A DNA stretch of 64,000 nucleotides from Flavobacteriaceae bacterium (GTDB lineage: Bacteria; Bacteroidota; Bacteroidia; Flavobacteriales; Flavobacteriaceae). The stretch is taken from assembly GCA_024743095.1 (NCBI GenBank), contig JANSXF010000020.1, positions 1 to 64,000 of the forward strand, given 5' to 3'. A program made the translations under genes and the position numbers. How positions within the stretch are numbered: position 1 is the first letter of the stretch; each line of letters opens with the position of its first letter. The notes beneath the pieces were generated by a model that searched no databases, was not told where the DNA came from, and worked only from the letters and a program-made list of their open reading frames with translations. Shown piece by piece: positions 43,306 to 52,384 of the stretch.

Positions 43306-44527
43306 TCGAGACGTTTGGCAGGAAATATTCAACACGCTCAAGACCAATAAGCTCAGGACCTTTTTGACTGGGTTTTCCGTGGGGTGGGCCATTTTTATCT
43401 TGGTCATGCTGCTCGCCTCGGTGAACGGCATGCAGAACGGTTTTGTGGGCCAGTTCAATGATGATGCCACCAACTCCGTATTTGTGCGTACCGGTACCAC
43501 TTCCAAGGCCTATGGTGGTTTTGAGGCAGGAAGACGTATCCAATTGAAGAATGATGATCTGGAATACATCAAGCAAACTTTTCCAAAAGATATCGAATAT
43601 ATCAGTGCAAGGTATTATGCCAACGCAACGGCACGGTATAAAAGTGAGACGGGTTCTTATTCCGTACAGGCTACCCATCCAGGACATCAGGCCATAGAAA
43701 AGACCTTGGTGGTCGCCGGTAGGTATATCAATGAGGCAGATATAGTCAATAAGGCCAAGGTTGCGGTAATCGGTAGAAAAGTGGCGGAAGACCTGTTTAA
43801 GACCGAAGACCCTCTTGGAAAATTCGTTGAATTTAATGGGCTTCCGTTCAGGGTAATAGGAATCTTTACGGATGACGGTGACGACAATGCCGAGCGAAGA
43901 ATCTATGCGCCGGTAAGTACCTATCAGCGCATTTATGGAAATACCAATGAAATAGCCAGTATTGCATTGACCTATAATCCCAATTATGATTTAACGGAAG
44001 CGCTGGAATTTTCAGAAAGATTGGAGATTTTGATGAAGCGCAGACATAAGATCGCTCCAGAAGATCAAGCAGGTCTCTCCGTTTGGAACTATGCCGAAGC
44101 ATTTAACGATATCAGCAGTTTTACGGCAGTTCTTAAAGGTATTGGTATTGGGGTCGGATTTCTGATTCTCATTGCTGGGATTGTGGGCATTGGAAACATT
44201 ATGGTGTTCACGATCAAGGAAAGAACCAAAGAGATAGGAGTTCGAAAGGCCCTCGGCGCTCGACCCAGCCAAATAGTCAATTTGGTTTTGTTGGAATCAG
44301 TTTTTATAACTGCAATTTCAGGTTTTGTTGGGCTTCTGTTCGCATGGATGATTTTGGCCGCGATCGGCCCCATGATCGAGACGCCCGCCTTTAGCAATCC
44401 ATCGGTAAACCTGTCGACAGTGATTACCGCCACCATTATTCTAGTAATTGCCGGAGTATTGGCAGGACTGTTACCAGCTATGAAGGCTGCAAATGTTAAA
44501 CCTATTGTAGCACTAAGTGATAAATAG
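43298..44527 (+). CDS. ABC transporter permease, MacB/FtsX type (block 2, first)
   Basis: 409 residues, same fold as the permease at 38849 and closely related in its opening (RDVWQEIFNTLKTNKLRTFL against LERWQEIFDTIRKNKLRTFL). N-terminal helix about 20-42, periplasmic domain, three C-terminal helices with VFTIKERTKEIGVRKALGARP. Its start lies within the ATPase gene, so translation is coupled. Confidence 0.88.
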   Translation: MFDRDVWQEIFNTLKTNKLRTFLTGFSVGWAIFILVMLLASVNGMQNGFVGQFNDDATNSVFVRTGTTSKAYGGFEAGRRIQLKNDDLEYIKQTFPKDIEYISARYYANATARYKSETGSYSVQATHPGHQAIEKTLVVAGRYINEADIVNKAKVAVIGRKVAEDLFKTEDPLGKFVEFNGLPFRVIGIFTDDGDDNAERRIYAPVSTYQRIYGNTNEIASIALTYNPNYDLTEALEFSERLEILMKRRHKIAPEDQAGLSVWNYAEAFNDISSFTAVLKGIGIGVGFLILIAGIVGIGNIMVFTIKERTKEIGVRKALGARPSQIVNLVLLESVFITAISGFVGLLFAWMILAAIGPMIETPAFSNPSVNLSTVITATIILVIAGVLAGLLPAMKAANVKPIVALSDK

Positions 44528-44529
44528 TT

Positions 44530-45786
44530 ATGTGGTTATTTGATAAGGACATGTGGTTCGAAATTTTTCATACACTGGGCAAGAATATGTTCAGGACCTT
44601 CTTGACCATGCTGGGAGTAATCTTTGCTATGATCATATTGGTCCTGTTATTGGGATCTGCCAATGGTATGAGCAATGGGTTCAACAAAATATTTGCGGGA
44701 ACGGCTTCAAACAGTTTGTTCGTTTGGGGACAATCAACCTCCGAGCCTTACAAAGGTTTTGAACGAGGAAGAAGGATTCGATATAAACTGGAAGATGCCG
44801 ACATCTTGAAAAGACAGATTCCGGAAATTCAAGTGCTTGCCCCAAGAATTGAGTTGGCCAGTCACAGGGGAACGGTCACCGTTTATAGGAATGGCCAGAC
44901 AAGTGGCTCGGCGGTTTACGGAGATTATCCGGAGATCGACGATATTACCAAAAAGAAATTGGTAGAGGGCAGGTTCCTGAACCAAACGGACATTGACCAC
45001 TCCAAAAAGGTTTGTGTGATCGGGGAGGAAACCTATAAATTGCTTTTTGAAAAAGGCGAGAAGGCCATTGGTAAAGAAATCAGGATCAACGGGGTGTATT
45101 TTACAGTTGTGGGTATATACAAGCCCAACAACAATATCAATATTGATGGAGAGAACGCCGTGTTCATTCCCTTTAGCACCTTTCAAGTAGCCTTTAATTC
45201 GGGCGATAGAATGGGTTGGATGGCCATTGCCGTAGAGGAGAACACTCCCGTGCCGTTCGTTGAAAGCCAGATAAAGACCATTCTAAAGGCCAAGTACGAT
45301 ATTCATCCAGATGACGACCGCGCCATAGGCAGCTTCGATATGTCCGAAATATTCAACAATATTTCCGCCTTTACCACAGTGCTTCAAGGATTCTCTTTTT
45401 TTGTTGGGATCTTTACCTTGCTCGCCGGTGTAATCGCCATCAGTAATATATTGCTGATAACGGTAAAGGAGCGTACCCAGGAGATTGGGGTGCGTAGGGC
45501 CTTGGGAGCAACCCCGGTGATCGTAAAACGTCAAATTGTTTTAGAAGCAATAGTGTTGACCGCTTTTGCCGGACTGGTGGGATTTGCGGTTGCTGTGGGA
45601 ATATTGTCCATAATGAATTCCATGTGGGGCAGTGGTGATGATTTCCCCTTCGTGCAACCCATGATCAGCATTCCTCAATTTGTCATTTCATTTGTCCTAA
45701 TGGTAGGTTTAAGTGTGCTCATAGGCCTGTTGCCAGCCAATAGGGCGGTAAAAATAAAACCCATAGATGCATTAAGAGAAGAATAA
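44530..45786 (+). CDS. ABC transporter permease, MacB/FtsX type (block 2, second)
   Basis: 418 residues, paralogue of the permease at 40105. N-terminal helix (MLGVIFAMIILVLLLG), periplasmic domain with VYGDYPEIDDITKKKLVEGR, C-terminal helices and the coupling motif VKERTQEIGVRRALGATP. Two bases separate it from the previous gene, which suggests a fixed 1:1 ratio of the pair. Confidence 0.88.
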   Translation: MWLFDKDMWFEIFHTLGKNMFRTFLTMLGVIFAMIILVLLLGSANGMSNGFNKIFAGTASNSLFVWGQSTSEPYKGFERGRRIRYKLEDADILKRQIPEIQVLAPRIELASHRGTVTVYRNGQTSGSAVYGDYPEIDDITKKKLVEGRFLNQTDIDHSKKVCVIGEETYKLLFEKGEKAIGKEIRINGVYFTVVGIYKPNNNINIDGENAVFIPFSTFQVAFNSGDRMGWMAIAVEENTPVPFVESQIKTILKAKYDIHPDDDRAIGSFDMSEIFNNISAFTTVLQGFSFFVGIFTLLAGVIAISNILLITVKERTQEIGVRRALGATPVIVKRQIVLEAIVLTAFAGLVGFAVAVGILSIMNSMWGSGDDFPFVQPMISIPQFVISFVLMVGLSVLIGLLPANRAVKIKPIDALREE

Positions 45787-45825
45787 TCATCAATACAATT
45801 AAATAACGAAATCAAATAAGCAATA

Positions 45826-46944
45826 ATGAACAAGTATGTAAAATACGGATTGATAGGGGTAGTGGTCATTGGTATTTTGGCCGCAGTAGTCTACTTTTTA
45901 AAGCAGAACAGTACTCCTGTAGAGCTGTATAAAACCGAAACAGCAGAACGAAAGGACATCGTAAATAAAGTAATCGTTACAGGAAAGGTGATTCCTGAGG
46001 ACGAGATCAACATCAAACCTCAAATCTCGGGGATCATAGATAAAATTCTTTTGGAAGAAGGTGTACGCGTGGAATCCGGAGATCTTATTGCCGTGATCAA
46101 GGTAGTTCCGAACGAGCAGTCCTTGAACCAAGCAGCGGGAAGGGTAAGAACGGCAGAATTGGCATTGAACAATTCCAAGATAGAATATGATAGGAACAAG
46201 ACCCTTTTTGATAAAGGTGTGATTTCCAGTCAAGACTTCAATAACCTAAAGCTTACCTATGAGCAAGCTCTGCAGGAATTGAAAAATGCCCAGGCCGATT
46301 ATCAGATCATCAGAAAGGGCTCTGCCGGAGGTTCGGCAAGTGCGAACACCAATATTAGGGCCACTGTCGCAGGAACCATTCTGGAGATTCCTGTAAAAGA
46401 AGGAGATCAGGTCATCCAAAGTAACAACTTTAACGATGGTACCACCATTGCCACCATTGCGGATATGAACCAAATGATCTTTGAGGGGGAGGTCGATGAA
46501 GCTGAAGTTGGAAAACTTAGCGTTGGAATGCCCTTGGAGATTAGCTTGGGAGCTTTGGAGGAGCAGAAATTCAATGCCAAATTAAAGTTCATCGCGCCAA
46601 AAGGTGTTGAGGAAGAAGGAGCTGTACAGTTTAAGATTGAAGGGGACTTGGACGTAAAGGCGAGCGACAGTACCTCATACGTAAGGGCCGGTTACAGTGC
46701 CAACGCTTCCATAGTGTTGGAAGAGAAGAAAGATGTATTGTCCATCAAAGAAGCATTGCTCCAGTTTGATAAGGACACCGAAAAACCATATGTGGAAGTG
46801 CAGACAGGTGAAAATGAGTTCGAGCGCAGAGATCTTGAATTGGGTGTCAGCGATGGTATTGATGTAGAGATTGTTTCGGGTATTGGTGAGGATGATAAAA
46901 TCAAGGTTTGGAACAAGTTGGAAAGTAGATCGGACGAAAACTAA
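45826..46944 (+). CDS. Periplasmic adaptor (MacA/HlyD-like), block 2
   Basis: 372 residues with the same layout as the adaptor at 41395: membrane anchor (about 6-26), split lipoyl domain (INIKPQISGIIDKILLEEG and ATVAGTILEIPVKEGDQV), coiled coil about 95-165, beta-barrel, and the near-identical ending LGVSDGIDVEIVSGIGEDDKIKVWN (in the paralogue LGVSDGIFVEVKSGLAETDKIKVWN), quoted here only to show the kinship. It stands before the TolC gene. Confidence 0.9.
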   Translation: MNKYVKYGLIGVVVIGILAAVVYFLKQNSTPVELYKTETAERKDIVNKVIVTGKVIPEDEINIKPQISGIIDKILLEEGVRVESGDLIAVIKVVPNEQSLNQAAGRVRTAELALNNSKIEYDRNKTLFDKGVISSQDFNNLKLTYEQALQELKNAQADYQIIRKGSAGGSASANTNIRATVAGTILEIPVKEGDQVIQSNNFNDGTTIATIADMNQMIFEGEVDEAEVGKLSVGMPLEISLGALEEQKFNAKLKFIAPKGVEEEGAVQFKIEGDLDVKASDSTSYVRAGYSANASIVLEEKKDVLSIKEALLQFDKDTEKPYVEVQTGENEFERRDLELGVSDGIDVEIVSGIGEDDKIKVWNKLESRSDEN

Positions 46945-46986
46945 ACCATACTGGACCATCATTTATAAATCAAAATCGAAAAACGA

Positions 46987-48336
46987 ATGAAAAATAGCAT
47001 AACCATATTACTTGCGTTGTTCGCTGTTACCTTGTCGAGTGCACAGGTGCGACAATGGACACTCCAGGAATGTGTGGAATACGCAGTGGAAAACAACTTG
47101 ACCGTAGAACAATTTGAACTGGATTTGGAGAATGCCCAAATCGATAAATCCGATGCCGTTGGAAATATGCTTCCAAGCTTAAATGGAACAATGTCGGCTT
47201 CGAGCAACACAGGTTTCTCCATTAATCCAACAAATAACTTGCCGACCAACAGTACGGCAAATAACGTGAACATTAGTGCTACATCCAGTATTACACTTTT
47301 TGATGGGTTGAGGAACATCAATCAGTTTCATAGGGCCAAAATGAACGCGATCGCAAACCAATATCGTTTGGACGATCTAAAGGACGATATCCGTTTGAAC
47401 GTGGCCAATGCCTATTTGCAAGTGGTGTCCAACAAGGAGCAGCTTAAAACCTTTAGGGCGCAATATGCCGTTACAGAGCAAGATCTCAAGCGGACCAAGG
47501 AGTTGGTGGAATCGGGTGTTGTACCACGTGGTGACCTTTTGGAAATCGAGGCCACGGCCGCCAATCAGGAGCAGCAGATCATCAATGGGGAAGGCAATGT
47601 GTTGATATCCAAAGTGAGCTTGGCCCAATTGCTTCAGATCACCGATTATGAGAACTTTGATATAGCGGAGGAGGAATTCGATATTCCACCTTCCGATATT
47701 CTGGATAATTCACCTAAAGTGATATTTGACAAGGCCATGACCTTTAGGAACGATATCAAATTCTCAGAATCCAATGTAGATTTGGCCGAGCAAGACCTTA
47801 AGATTGCAAAGGGTGCCTATTTGCCCACATTATCGGCTTTCTTTCAATATGGAACTAGGTATTCGGACGTGACCCAGATTCCTGATGGAAACGGGATACC
47901 ATATACTCCGAGCCTTACCGACCAATTATGGATTTTTGATGGTATCAGTTACGGGGCACAGTTGAACATTCCTGTTTTTAACGGATGGAGCACGCGCAAC
48001 AATGTGACACGTTCACAAATCAGCTTGGAAAAGGCCAAGCTTCAATTGGAGCAGGACAAGCTTGATCTTGAAAGTACCATTCAGCAAGCCTATGTAAATG
48101 TAAATACGTTTGAAAAGGCCTATGCAGCTGCAGAAAAAACGCTTGAAGCAAGGACTTTGGCCTATGAGTATGCCAGGGAACGCTATGATGTTGGTTTGAT
48201 GAACGCTTTCGATTTTAGTCAGGCACAGTCCAGGGTCGAGAATGCACAGGCGGATGTGATCCGTACCAAATACGATTATATCTTCCGATTGAAAATATTG
48301 GAGTTCTACTTTGGTATACCCATTTCATTAAACTAG
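46987..48336 (+). CDS. TolC family outer membrane channel
   Basis: Outer membrane efflux protein of 449 residues. Signal peptide 1-20 (ends in SSAQ), then two OEP repeats (about 25-225 and 235-445) with the usual long helices (RLDDLKDDIRLNVANAYLQV, KLQLEQDKLDLESTIQQAYV) and the strand motifs around GGTRYSD-like FFQYGTRYSDV and YGAQLNIPVFNGW. It gives the exporter an exit duct and is the only TolC gene here, so it must serve both permease blocks or leave block 1 to use another channel. Confidence 0.92.
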   Translation: MKNSITILLALFAVTLSSAQVRQWTLQECVEYAVENNLTVEQFELDLENAQIDKSDAVGNMLPSLNGTMSASSNTGFSINPTNNLPTNSTANNVNISATSSITLFDGLRNINQFHRAKMNAIANQYRLDDLKDDIRLNVANAYLQVVSNKEQLKTFRAQYAVTEQDLKRTKELVESGVVPRGDLLEIEATAANQEQQIINGEGNVLISKVSLAQLLQITDYENFDIAEEEFDIPPSDILDNSPKVIFDKAMTFRNDIKFSESNVDLAEQDLKIAKGAYLPTLSAFFQYGTRYSDVTQIPDGNGIPYTPSLTDQLWIFDGISYGAQLNIPVFNGWSTRNNVTRSQISLEKAKLQLEQDKLDLESTIQQAYVNVNTFEKAYAAAEKTLEARTLAYEYARERYDVGLMNAFDFSQAQSRVENAQADVIRTKYDYIFRLKILEFYFGIPISLN

Positions 48337-48344
48337 TATCTTTG
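48310..48344 (+). promoter_or_regulatory. Candidate tsaB promoter inside the tolC end, nearly leaderless
   Basis: TTTG (48310-48313), 23 bases, then TATCTTTG (48337-48344), a perfect -7 element. It overlaps the last codons and stop of the TolC gene. The tsaB ATG follows 8 bases after the -7 element. Confidence 0.5.
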
Positions 48345-48352
48345 TGGCCGCT

Positions 48353-49030
48353 ATGGCCACAATACTACATTTAGAAACTGCTACCACCAATTGCTCCGTG
48401 AGCATCGCAAAGGACGGCAAGATGGTTGTCCTAAAGGAGAACAATGCAGCGAACTACTCGCATTCGGAACAATTGCACGTATTTATAAAAGAAGCCTTGG
48501 AAGAGGCTTCTTTGTTATTTTCGGCTCTGGATGCCGTCGCGATCAGTAAGGGTCCGGGTTCGTACACTGGGCTCCGGATAGGGGTGTCAGCGGCTAAAGG
48601 CTTATGTTTTTCATTGGACCTTCCTTTGATTTCCGTACCTACGCTCCAGAGTATGGCACATCAGGTAAATCTAAAACCTGGTGAATTGGTTGTTCCTGTT
48701 TTGGATGCAAGACGCATGGAAGTGTATTCCTGCCTATACGATGCTTCATATAAAGAAGTTCGCGAAACCAGGGCAGAAATCATCAATGAAGACTCTTTTG
48801 TGGATTATATATCGGATAACAAGGTCTATGTTATTGGTAGCGGGGCGGAAAAAATTAGGGGTGTCCTAGAACACCCCAACTTTATTTTCAGTGAATCGGT
48901 GGTTCCTTCTGCCAAGGATATGATTCACATTGCTTTTGAAAAGTATCAGTCCAACGAATTTGAGGATGTGGCCTATTTTGAGCCGTATTACCTCAAGGAC
49001 TTTGTGCTTCAGCAAAAGAAGAAGAATTAA
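48353..49030 (+). CDS. tsaB: tRNA threonylcarbamoyladenosine biosynthesis protein TsaB
   Basis: Non-catalytic partner of TsaD in making t6A37 of ANN-decoding tRNAs; 225 residues. The actin-like ATPase fold is seen in ILHLETATTNCSVSIAKDG, the KGPGSYTGLRIGVSAAKGL motif and PVLDARRMEVYSC. ATG 48353 gives the standard start (MATILHLETAT); a GTG 9 bases upstream is the alternative. Its stop overlaps the stop of the converging MscS gene by 4 bases. Confidence 0.93.
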   Translation: MATILHLETATTNCSVSIAKDGKMVVLKENNAANYSHSEQLHVFIKEALEEASLLFSALDAVAISKGPGSYTGLRIGVSAAKGLCFSLDLPLISVPTLQSMAHQVNLKPGELVVPVLDARRMEVYSCLYDASYKEVRETRAEIINEDSFVDYISDNKVYVIGSGAEKIRGVLEHPNFIFSESVVPSAKDMIHIAFEKYQSNEFEDVAYFEPYYLKDFVLQQKKKN

Positions 49031-49854
49031 TCTTCCAATGCTTTGTGCATAACGCGTTGTGGAAATGGAATTTCGATTCCAGCCGCATCAAACCTTAATT
49101 TGGTCTGTTCGATAACATAAAAGTGGGCGGGCCAAAAAACATCGTTGTTTGCCCAAAAGCGCAAAGTAAGGTCTACGGAACTATCGCCAAGATTGCCAAC
49201 ATAAACTTCGGGTGCAGGTTCTTTGTTGATGTTCTCGTTCTCGGCACAGATCTGTAATAAAATCTCCTTGGCCTCTTTTATATTGGAGCCATACCCGATT
49301 CCCACATCAATTTTGTCCCGACGGGTAGATTCCATATTATAATTAATAATGTTGTCGTTGGAAAGCTGACCATTCGGAATAATCGCAATTTGATTGCCAA
49401 AGGTGCTCAGTTTTGTATTAAAAATAGAGATTTCCCTGACCGTGCCATCCACGCCCTGGGCAGAGATGAAGTCCCCAACCTTAAAAGGTTTGAAAATAAG
49501 AATAAGTACACCGCCGGCAAAATTTGCCAAGGAACCTTGCAGTGCCAAACCAATGGCCAAACCAGCGGCACCTATAATGGCCACCAATGATGAAGTCTTT
49601 ACGCCCAATTGAGTCACTACGACCACAAAGAGCATGACTTTGAGGGCAATGCTTATGAAACTCTGTAAAAAGGATTCAAGGGTCTCGTCGTATTCCTTTC
49701 TTCTGAAGAAACCTTTTACCATTTTATTGATCAGTCGGATAATCCATAGACCTACAAAAAATATAACAATGGCCAGGATGATATTGGGTACTACCCCAAA
49801 GGCCCATTCAATAGCTTGATCTACATATTCTTGGTAATTTTCGAGTTCTTTCAT
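49027..49854 (-). CDS. mscS: Small-conductance mechanosensitive channel MscS
   Basis: Tension-gated channel that releases solutes on osmotic downshock; 275 residues, a short MscS without extra helices. Three helices (about 20-45, 65-85, 95-125), with the glycine/alanine-rich pore helix AIIGAAGLAIGLALQGSLANFAGG (in part) and the following FKPFKVGDFI, then the beta domain and vestibule. Start at ATG 49854; the longer version begins at TTG. Tail-to-tail with tsaB. Confidence 0.93.
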   Translation of the reverse strand: MKELENYQEYVDQAIEWAFGVVPNIILAIVIFFVGLWIIRLINKMVKGFFRRKEYDETLESFLQSFISIALKVMLFVVVVTQLGVKTSSLVAIIGAAGLAIGLALQGSLANFAGGVLILIFKPFKVGDFISAQGVDGTVREISIFNTKLSTFGNQIAIIPNGQLSNDNIINYNMESTRRDKIDVGIGYGSNIKEAKEILLQICAENENINKEPAPEVYVGNLGDSSVDLTLRFWANNDVFWPAHFYVIEQTKLRFDAAGIEIPFPQRVMHKALED

Positions 49855-49943
49855 AATAGCTTTTAGTTTAATTGGCAACGTAGTTAATATTCAAATAATA
49901 AAAAAGAAAAGGCTTTTAAACAAATGTTAATGTTAAAGGCTTT

Positions 49944-52043
49944 TTAAAATTGTTCAAATACTTCTTTTACAGTGCTGACGGGGAGTTTGCAAGCTCCTTC
50001 TTGACATACATATGTTAAGGTTTTGTCCGGTACTCTCCTGTTTTTCAACAAATCAAGGTTGCCATCCTTTTGGGAGCCCACCAAAATGCTATTGGGCAGG
50101 TATTCCTTGCTGATTTCCTGTGCCATGGCCAAATAATGATCTCCGACTATGGCTATCTCATAAAAGTTATGATTGATGTAAAGTGCCAAATGTAACCAAT
50201 TGGAAAGTCCTTGTGCCCTTCTATCAAAATCCTTTTGAACGTTTTTGAACATTTGAACGGAAATTTTTCCATAACCTTCTTCGGGAAACAGCTTGTCGAA
50301 TTTATATAGATTGATGGCCATTATGGAATTGGAAGAGGAGATAACATTGTCGTCCACCTCTATGGTCCTCCTAATCAGGGATCGGTCTTTATCCGAGGTG
50401 TAAAAGAACATGCTTGATGCATCATCAAAAAAGTGTTTTTTGGCATAGTCCAACAGTTTTTTGGAGCGGTTGAGCCATTTTTCGTCAAAAGTGACTTCGT
50501 AAAGTGAAAAATAGGCGTCGATTACAGTGGCATAATCATCCAAAAATGCATTGATGGTGCTTTTGCCATTTTTGTGGTTTCGGTAAAGTGAACCATCCCT
50601 TTTTATGAGTTTATCTTCAATGAATTCGGCATTTTTTAAGGCAAGTTCCAGATATTCTTGTTTTTCCAGATAACGATGGGCATCCACCAGTCCTTTTAGC
50701 ATCAATCCGTTCCAAGAGGTCAAAATTTTGTCATCCAACCGTGGTCGCGTACGCTTGCTTCTTTCACTTTTAAGTGTGGACAGGTTTTTTTTGATGGTTT
50801 TCCTCAACGCTTCTTTATCAATGCCAAAATTGCTCGCTATCCCTTTATCGCTCTTATCCCTGATCAGCACATAATTGTCTTCTTCCCAATGGCCATATGT
50901 GTTGATGTTGAAATATGCTTGGAACAAATCGTAATCATCCCCCAACAAATTGATGAGTTGCTCTTTTGTCCAAACGTAATAGGCACCTTCCTTCAAGTTG
51001 CCATGCCCGTCAAGGCTGTCCGCATCCAAAGAGGAATAGAATCCGCCATTTTCATCCAAAAGTTCCTCTTTGACAAAGGCAACCGTTTCGGCAACAACAC
51101 CTTTGTACAGATCATTCTTTGTAACGGCATAGGCCTTGGCGTACAAACTTGTCAATTGTCCATTGTCGTACAACATTTTCTCAAAGTGGGGTACATGCCA
51201 TTTCACATCAACGGCATAACGGGAAAACCCCCCGCCCACATGATCATAAACACCTCCGTAGGCCATTCGGATAAGGGTGGTGTCCACAAATTCCATAATC
51301 TCGGGTCTGTTTGTCGCCGTGGCATAGTGCAATAGAAAGTCCCAATTATTGGGCATCATAAATTTCGGAGCGCGTTTATGCCCGCCCAAAAAAGTATCGA
51401 AATACTGTGTCCAATTTTGAACGGCACTATCCAACTGCTCCAAAGAATAGAGTTCACTGTCTTTATTGTTTTCTACCAAGTTTATGGCCTGTAGTCCATT
51501 GGCCAGGTCGGTTGCATATTCTGTTACCCGTTGCTTGTCCTTTTTATAAAGCTCGGCCAATTGTTCCAGGGACTTTATCCAATTATTTTTTGGGACGTAG
51601 GTTGCACCCCAAAAAGGTCTTCCATCGGGCAGGGCCACAATATTGAGCGGCCACCCGCCTTGTCCCGATATCATTTGGATGGCGTCCATGTAAATTTGGT
51701 CCACATCCGGACGCTCTTCCCTATCAATTTTTATATTGATGAAGTTCTCGTTCATCACTTTGGCCACTGTTTCGTCCTCAAAACACTCTTTTTCCATCAC
51801 ATGGCACCAATGGCAGGCAGCATATCCGATACTGATAAGCAGAAGTTTATCCTCTTTTTTGGCTTTTTCCAGCACATCTGGATGCCAAGCTTCCCAATTT
51901 ACCGGATTATGGGCATGTTGGAGCAAATAGGGGCTGGTTTCATGGATAAGGGCATTGGTATGTTTATGGTTCACGTTGTCTGAATTTTGTTTGCAGCTTA
52001 AAGCTACGGTTCCAAGTAGTATGAAGAAAAACACTTTTCTCAT
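49944..52043 (-). CDS. DUF255 thioredoxin-domain lipoprotein (YyaL/SSP411 family)
   Basis: 699 residues. Signal peptide with lipobox (ALSC, Cys17), then the N-terminal thioredoxin-like DUF255 domain with A-C77-H-W-C80-H, and a C-terminal (alpha/alpha)6 barrel (about 200-690) like N-acylglucosamine epimerases and other glycan enzymes. The molecular function of this widespread family is not settled. I start at ATG 52043, which opens straight into the signal peptide. Upstream ATGs lie in or next to the hairpin that ends the dodecin transcript, and there is no clear promoter between hairpin and start. Confidence 0.85.
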   Translation of the reverse strand: MRKVFFFILLGTVALSCKQNSDNVNHKHTNALIHETSPYLLQHAHNPVNWEAWHPDVLEKAKKEDKLLLISIGYAACHWCHVMEKECFEDETVAKVMNENFINIKIDREERPDVDQIYMDAIQMISGQGGWPLNIVALPDGRPFWGATYVPKNNWIKSLEQLAELYKKDKQRVTEYATDLANGLQAINLVENNKDSELYSLEQLDSAVQNWTQYFDTFLGGHKRAPKFMMPNNWDFLLHYATATNRPEIMEFVDTTLIRMAYGGVYDHVGGGFSRYAVDVKWHVPHFEKMLYDNGQLTSLYAKAYAVTKNDLYKGVVAETVAFVKEELLDENGGFYSSLDADSLDGHGNLKEGAYYVWTKEQLINLLGDDYDLFQAYFNINTYGHWEEDNYVLIRDKSDKGIASNFGIDKEALRKTIKKNLSTLKSERSKRTRPRLDDKILTSWNGLMLKGLVDAHRYLEKQEYLELALKNAEFIEDKLIKRDGSLYRNHKNGKSTINAFLDDYATVIDAYFSLYEVTFDEKWLNRSKKLLDYAKKHFFDDASSMFFYTSDKDRSLIRRTIEVDDNVISSSNSIMAINLYKFDKLFPEEGYGKISVQMFKNVQKDFDRRAQGLSNWLHLALYINHNFYEIAIVGDHYLAMAQEISKEYLPNSILVGSQKDGNLDLLKNRRVPDKTLTYVCQEGACKLPVSTVKEVFEQF

Positions 52044-52062
52044 CAAATGGACAGGTTTGCGC

Positions 52063-52097
52063 ATAAAAAAATGCGTCCGTTTCGGGACGCATTTTCT
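52063..52097 (-). terminator. Rho-independent terminator after the dodecin gene
   Basis: On the minus strand AAAATGCGTCC and GGACGCATTTTTTT pair around a 6-nt loop, 15 bases after the dodecin stop. It lies only 20 bases before the chosen start of the DUF255 gene, so some read-through would be needed if both genes share a transcript. Confidence 0.85.
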
Positions 52098-52111
52098 TTT
52101 CTTCATTTTTG

Positions 52112-52312
52112 TTATTGTACTTCAAAGGTAATCTTAACGTTTACCCTATAATCGTCAATCTTCCCATCTTTCACGGTAGCGCTTTGCTCGTTGATGTAGA
52201 TGGAACGAATATTCTTAACTGATTTTGAGGCCTGCTCCAAGGCTTTGTTGGTTGCATCTTCCCAGCTTTTGCCGGAATTGGCCAATACTTCAATAACTTT
52301 TAAAACTGCCAT
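52112..52312 (-). CDS. Dodecin family flavin-binding protein
   Basis: 66 residues, the standard length of dodecin, a dodecameric flavin store. The opening AVLKVIEVLANSGKSWEDA and the ending DYRVNVKITFEV are typical; the flavin-stacking tryptophan is in KSWEDAT. Start at ATG 52312. It lies between the nfu and DUF255 genes on the same strand. Confidence 0.92.
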   Translation of the reverse strand: MAVLKVIEVLANSGKSWEDATNKALEQASKSVKNIRSIYINEQSATVKDGKIDDYRVNVKITFEVQ

Positions 52313-52384
52313 GGTCAATGTAATTTTTAGATTCCCTTTAAGGTAACAAATTTTGACCGGAATATGGCGGTGATGCAACGAAAA

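Noticed and set aside
49880..49943. Repeated AAAAGCCTTT words between mscS and the DUF255 gene as a terminator
   Set aside because: The copies are direct rather than inverted and give no good stem.
52064..52106. Upstream starts (52106, 52064) for the DUF255 lipoprotein
   Set aside because: They lie in or at the edge of the dodecin terminator; the ATG at 52043 opens directly into a lipoprotein signal peptide.
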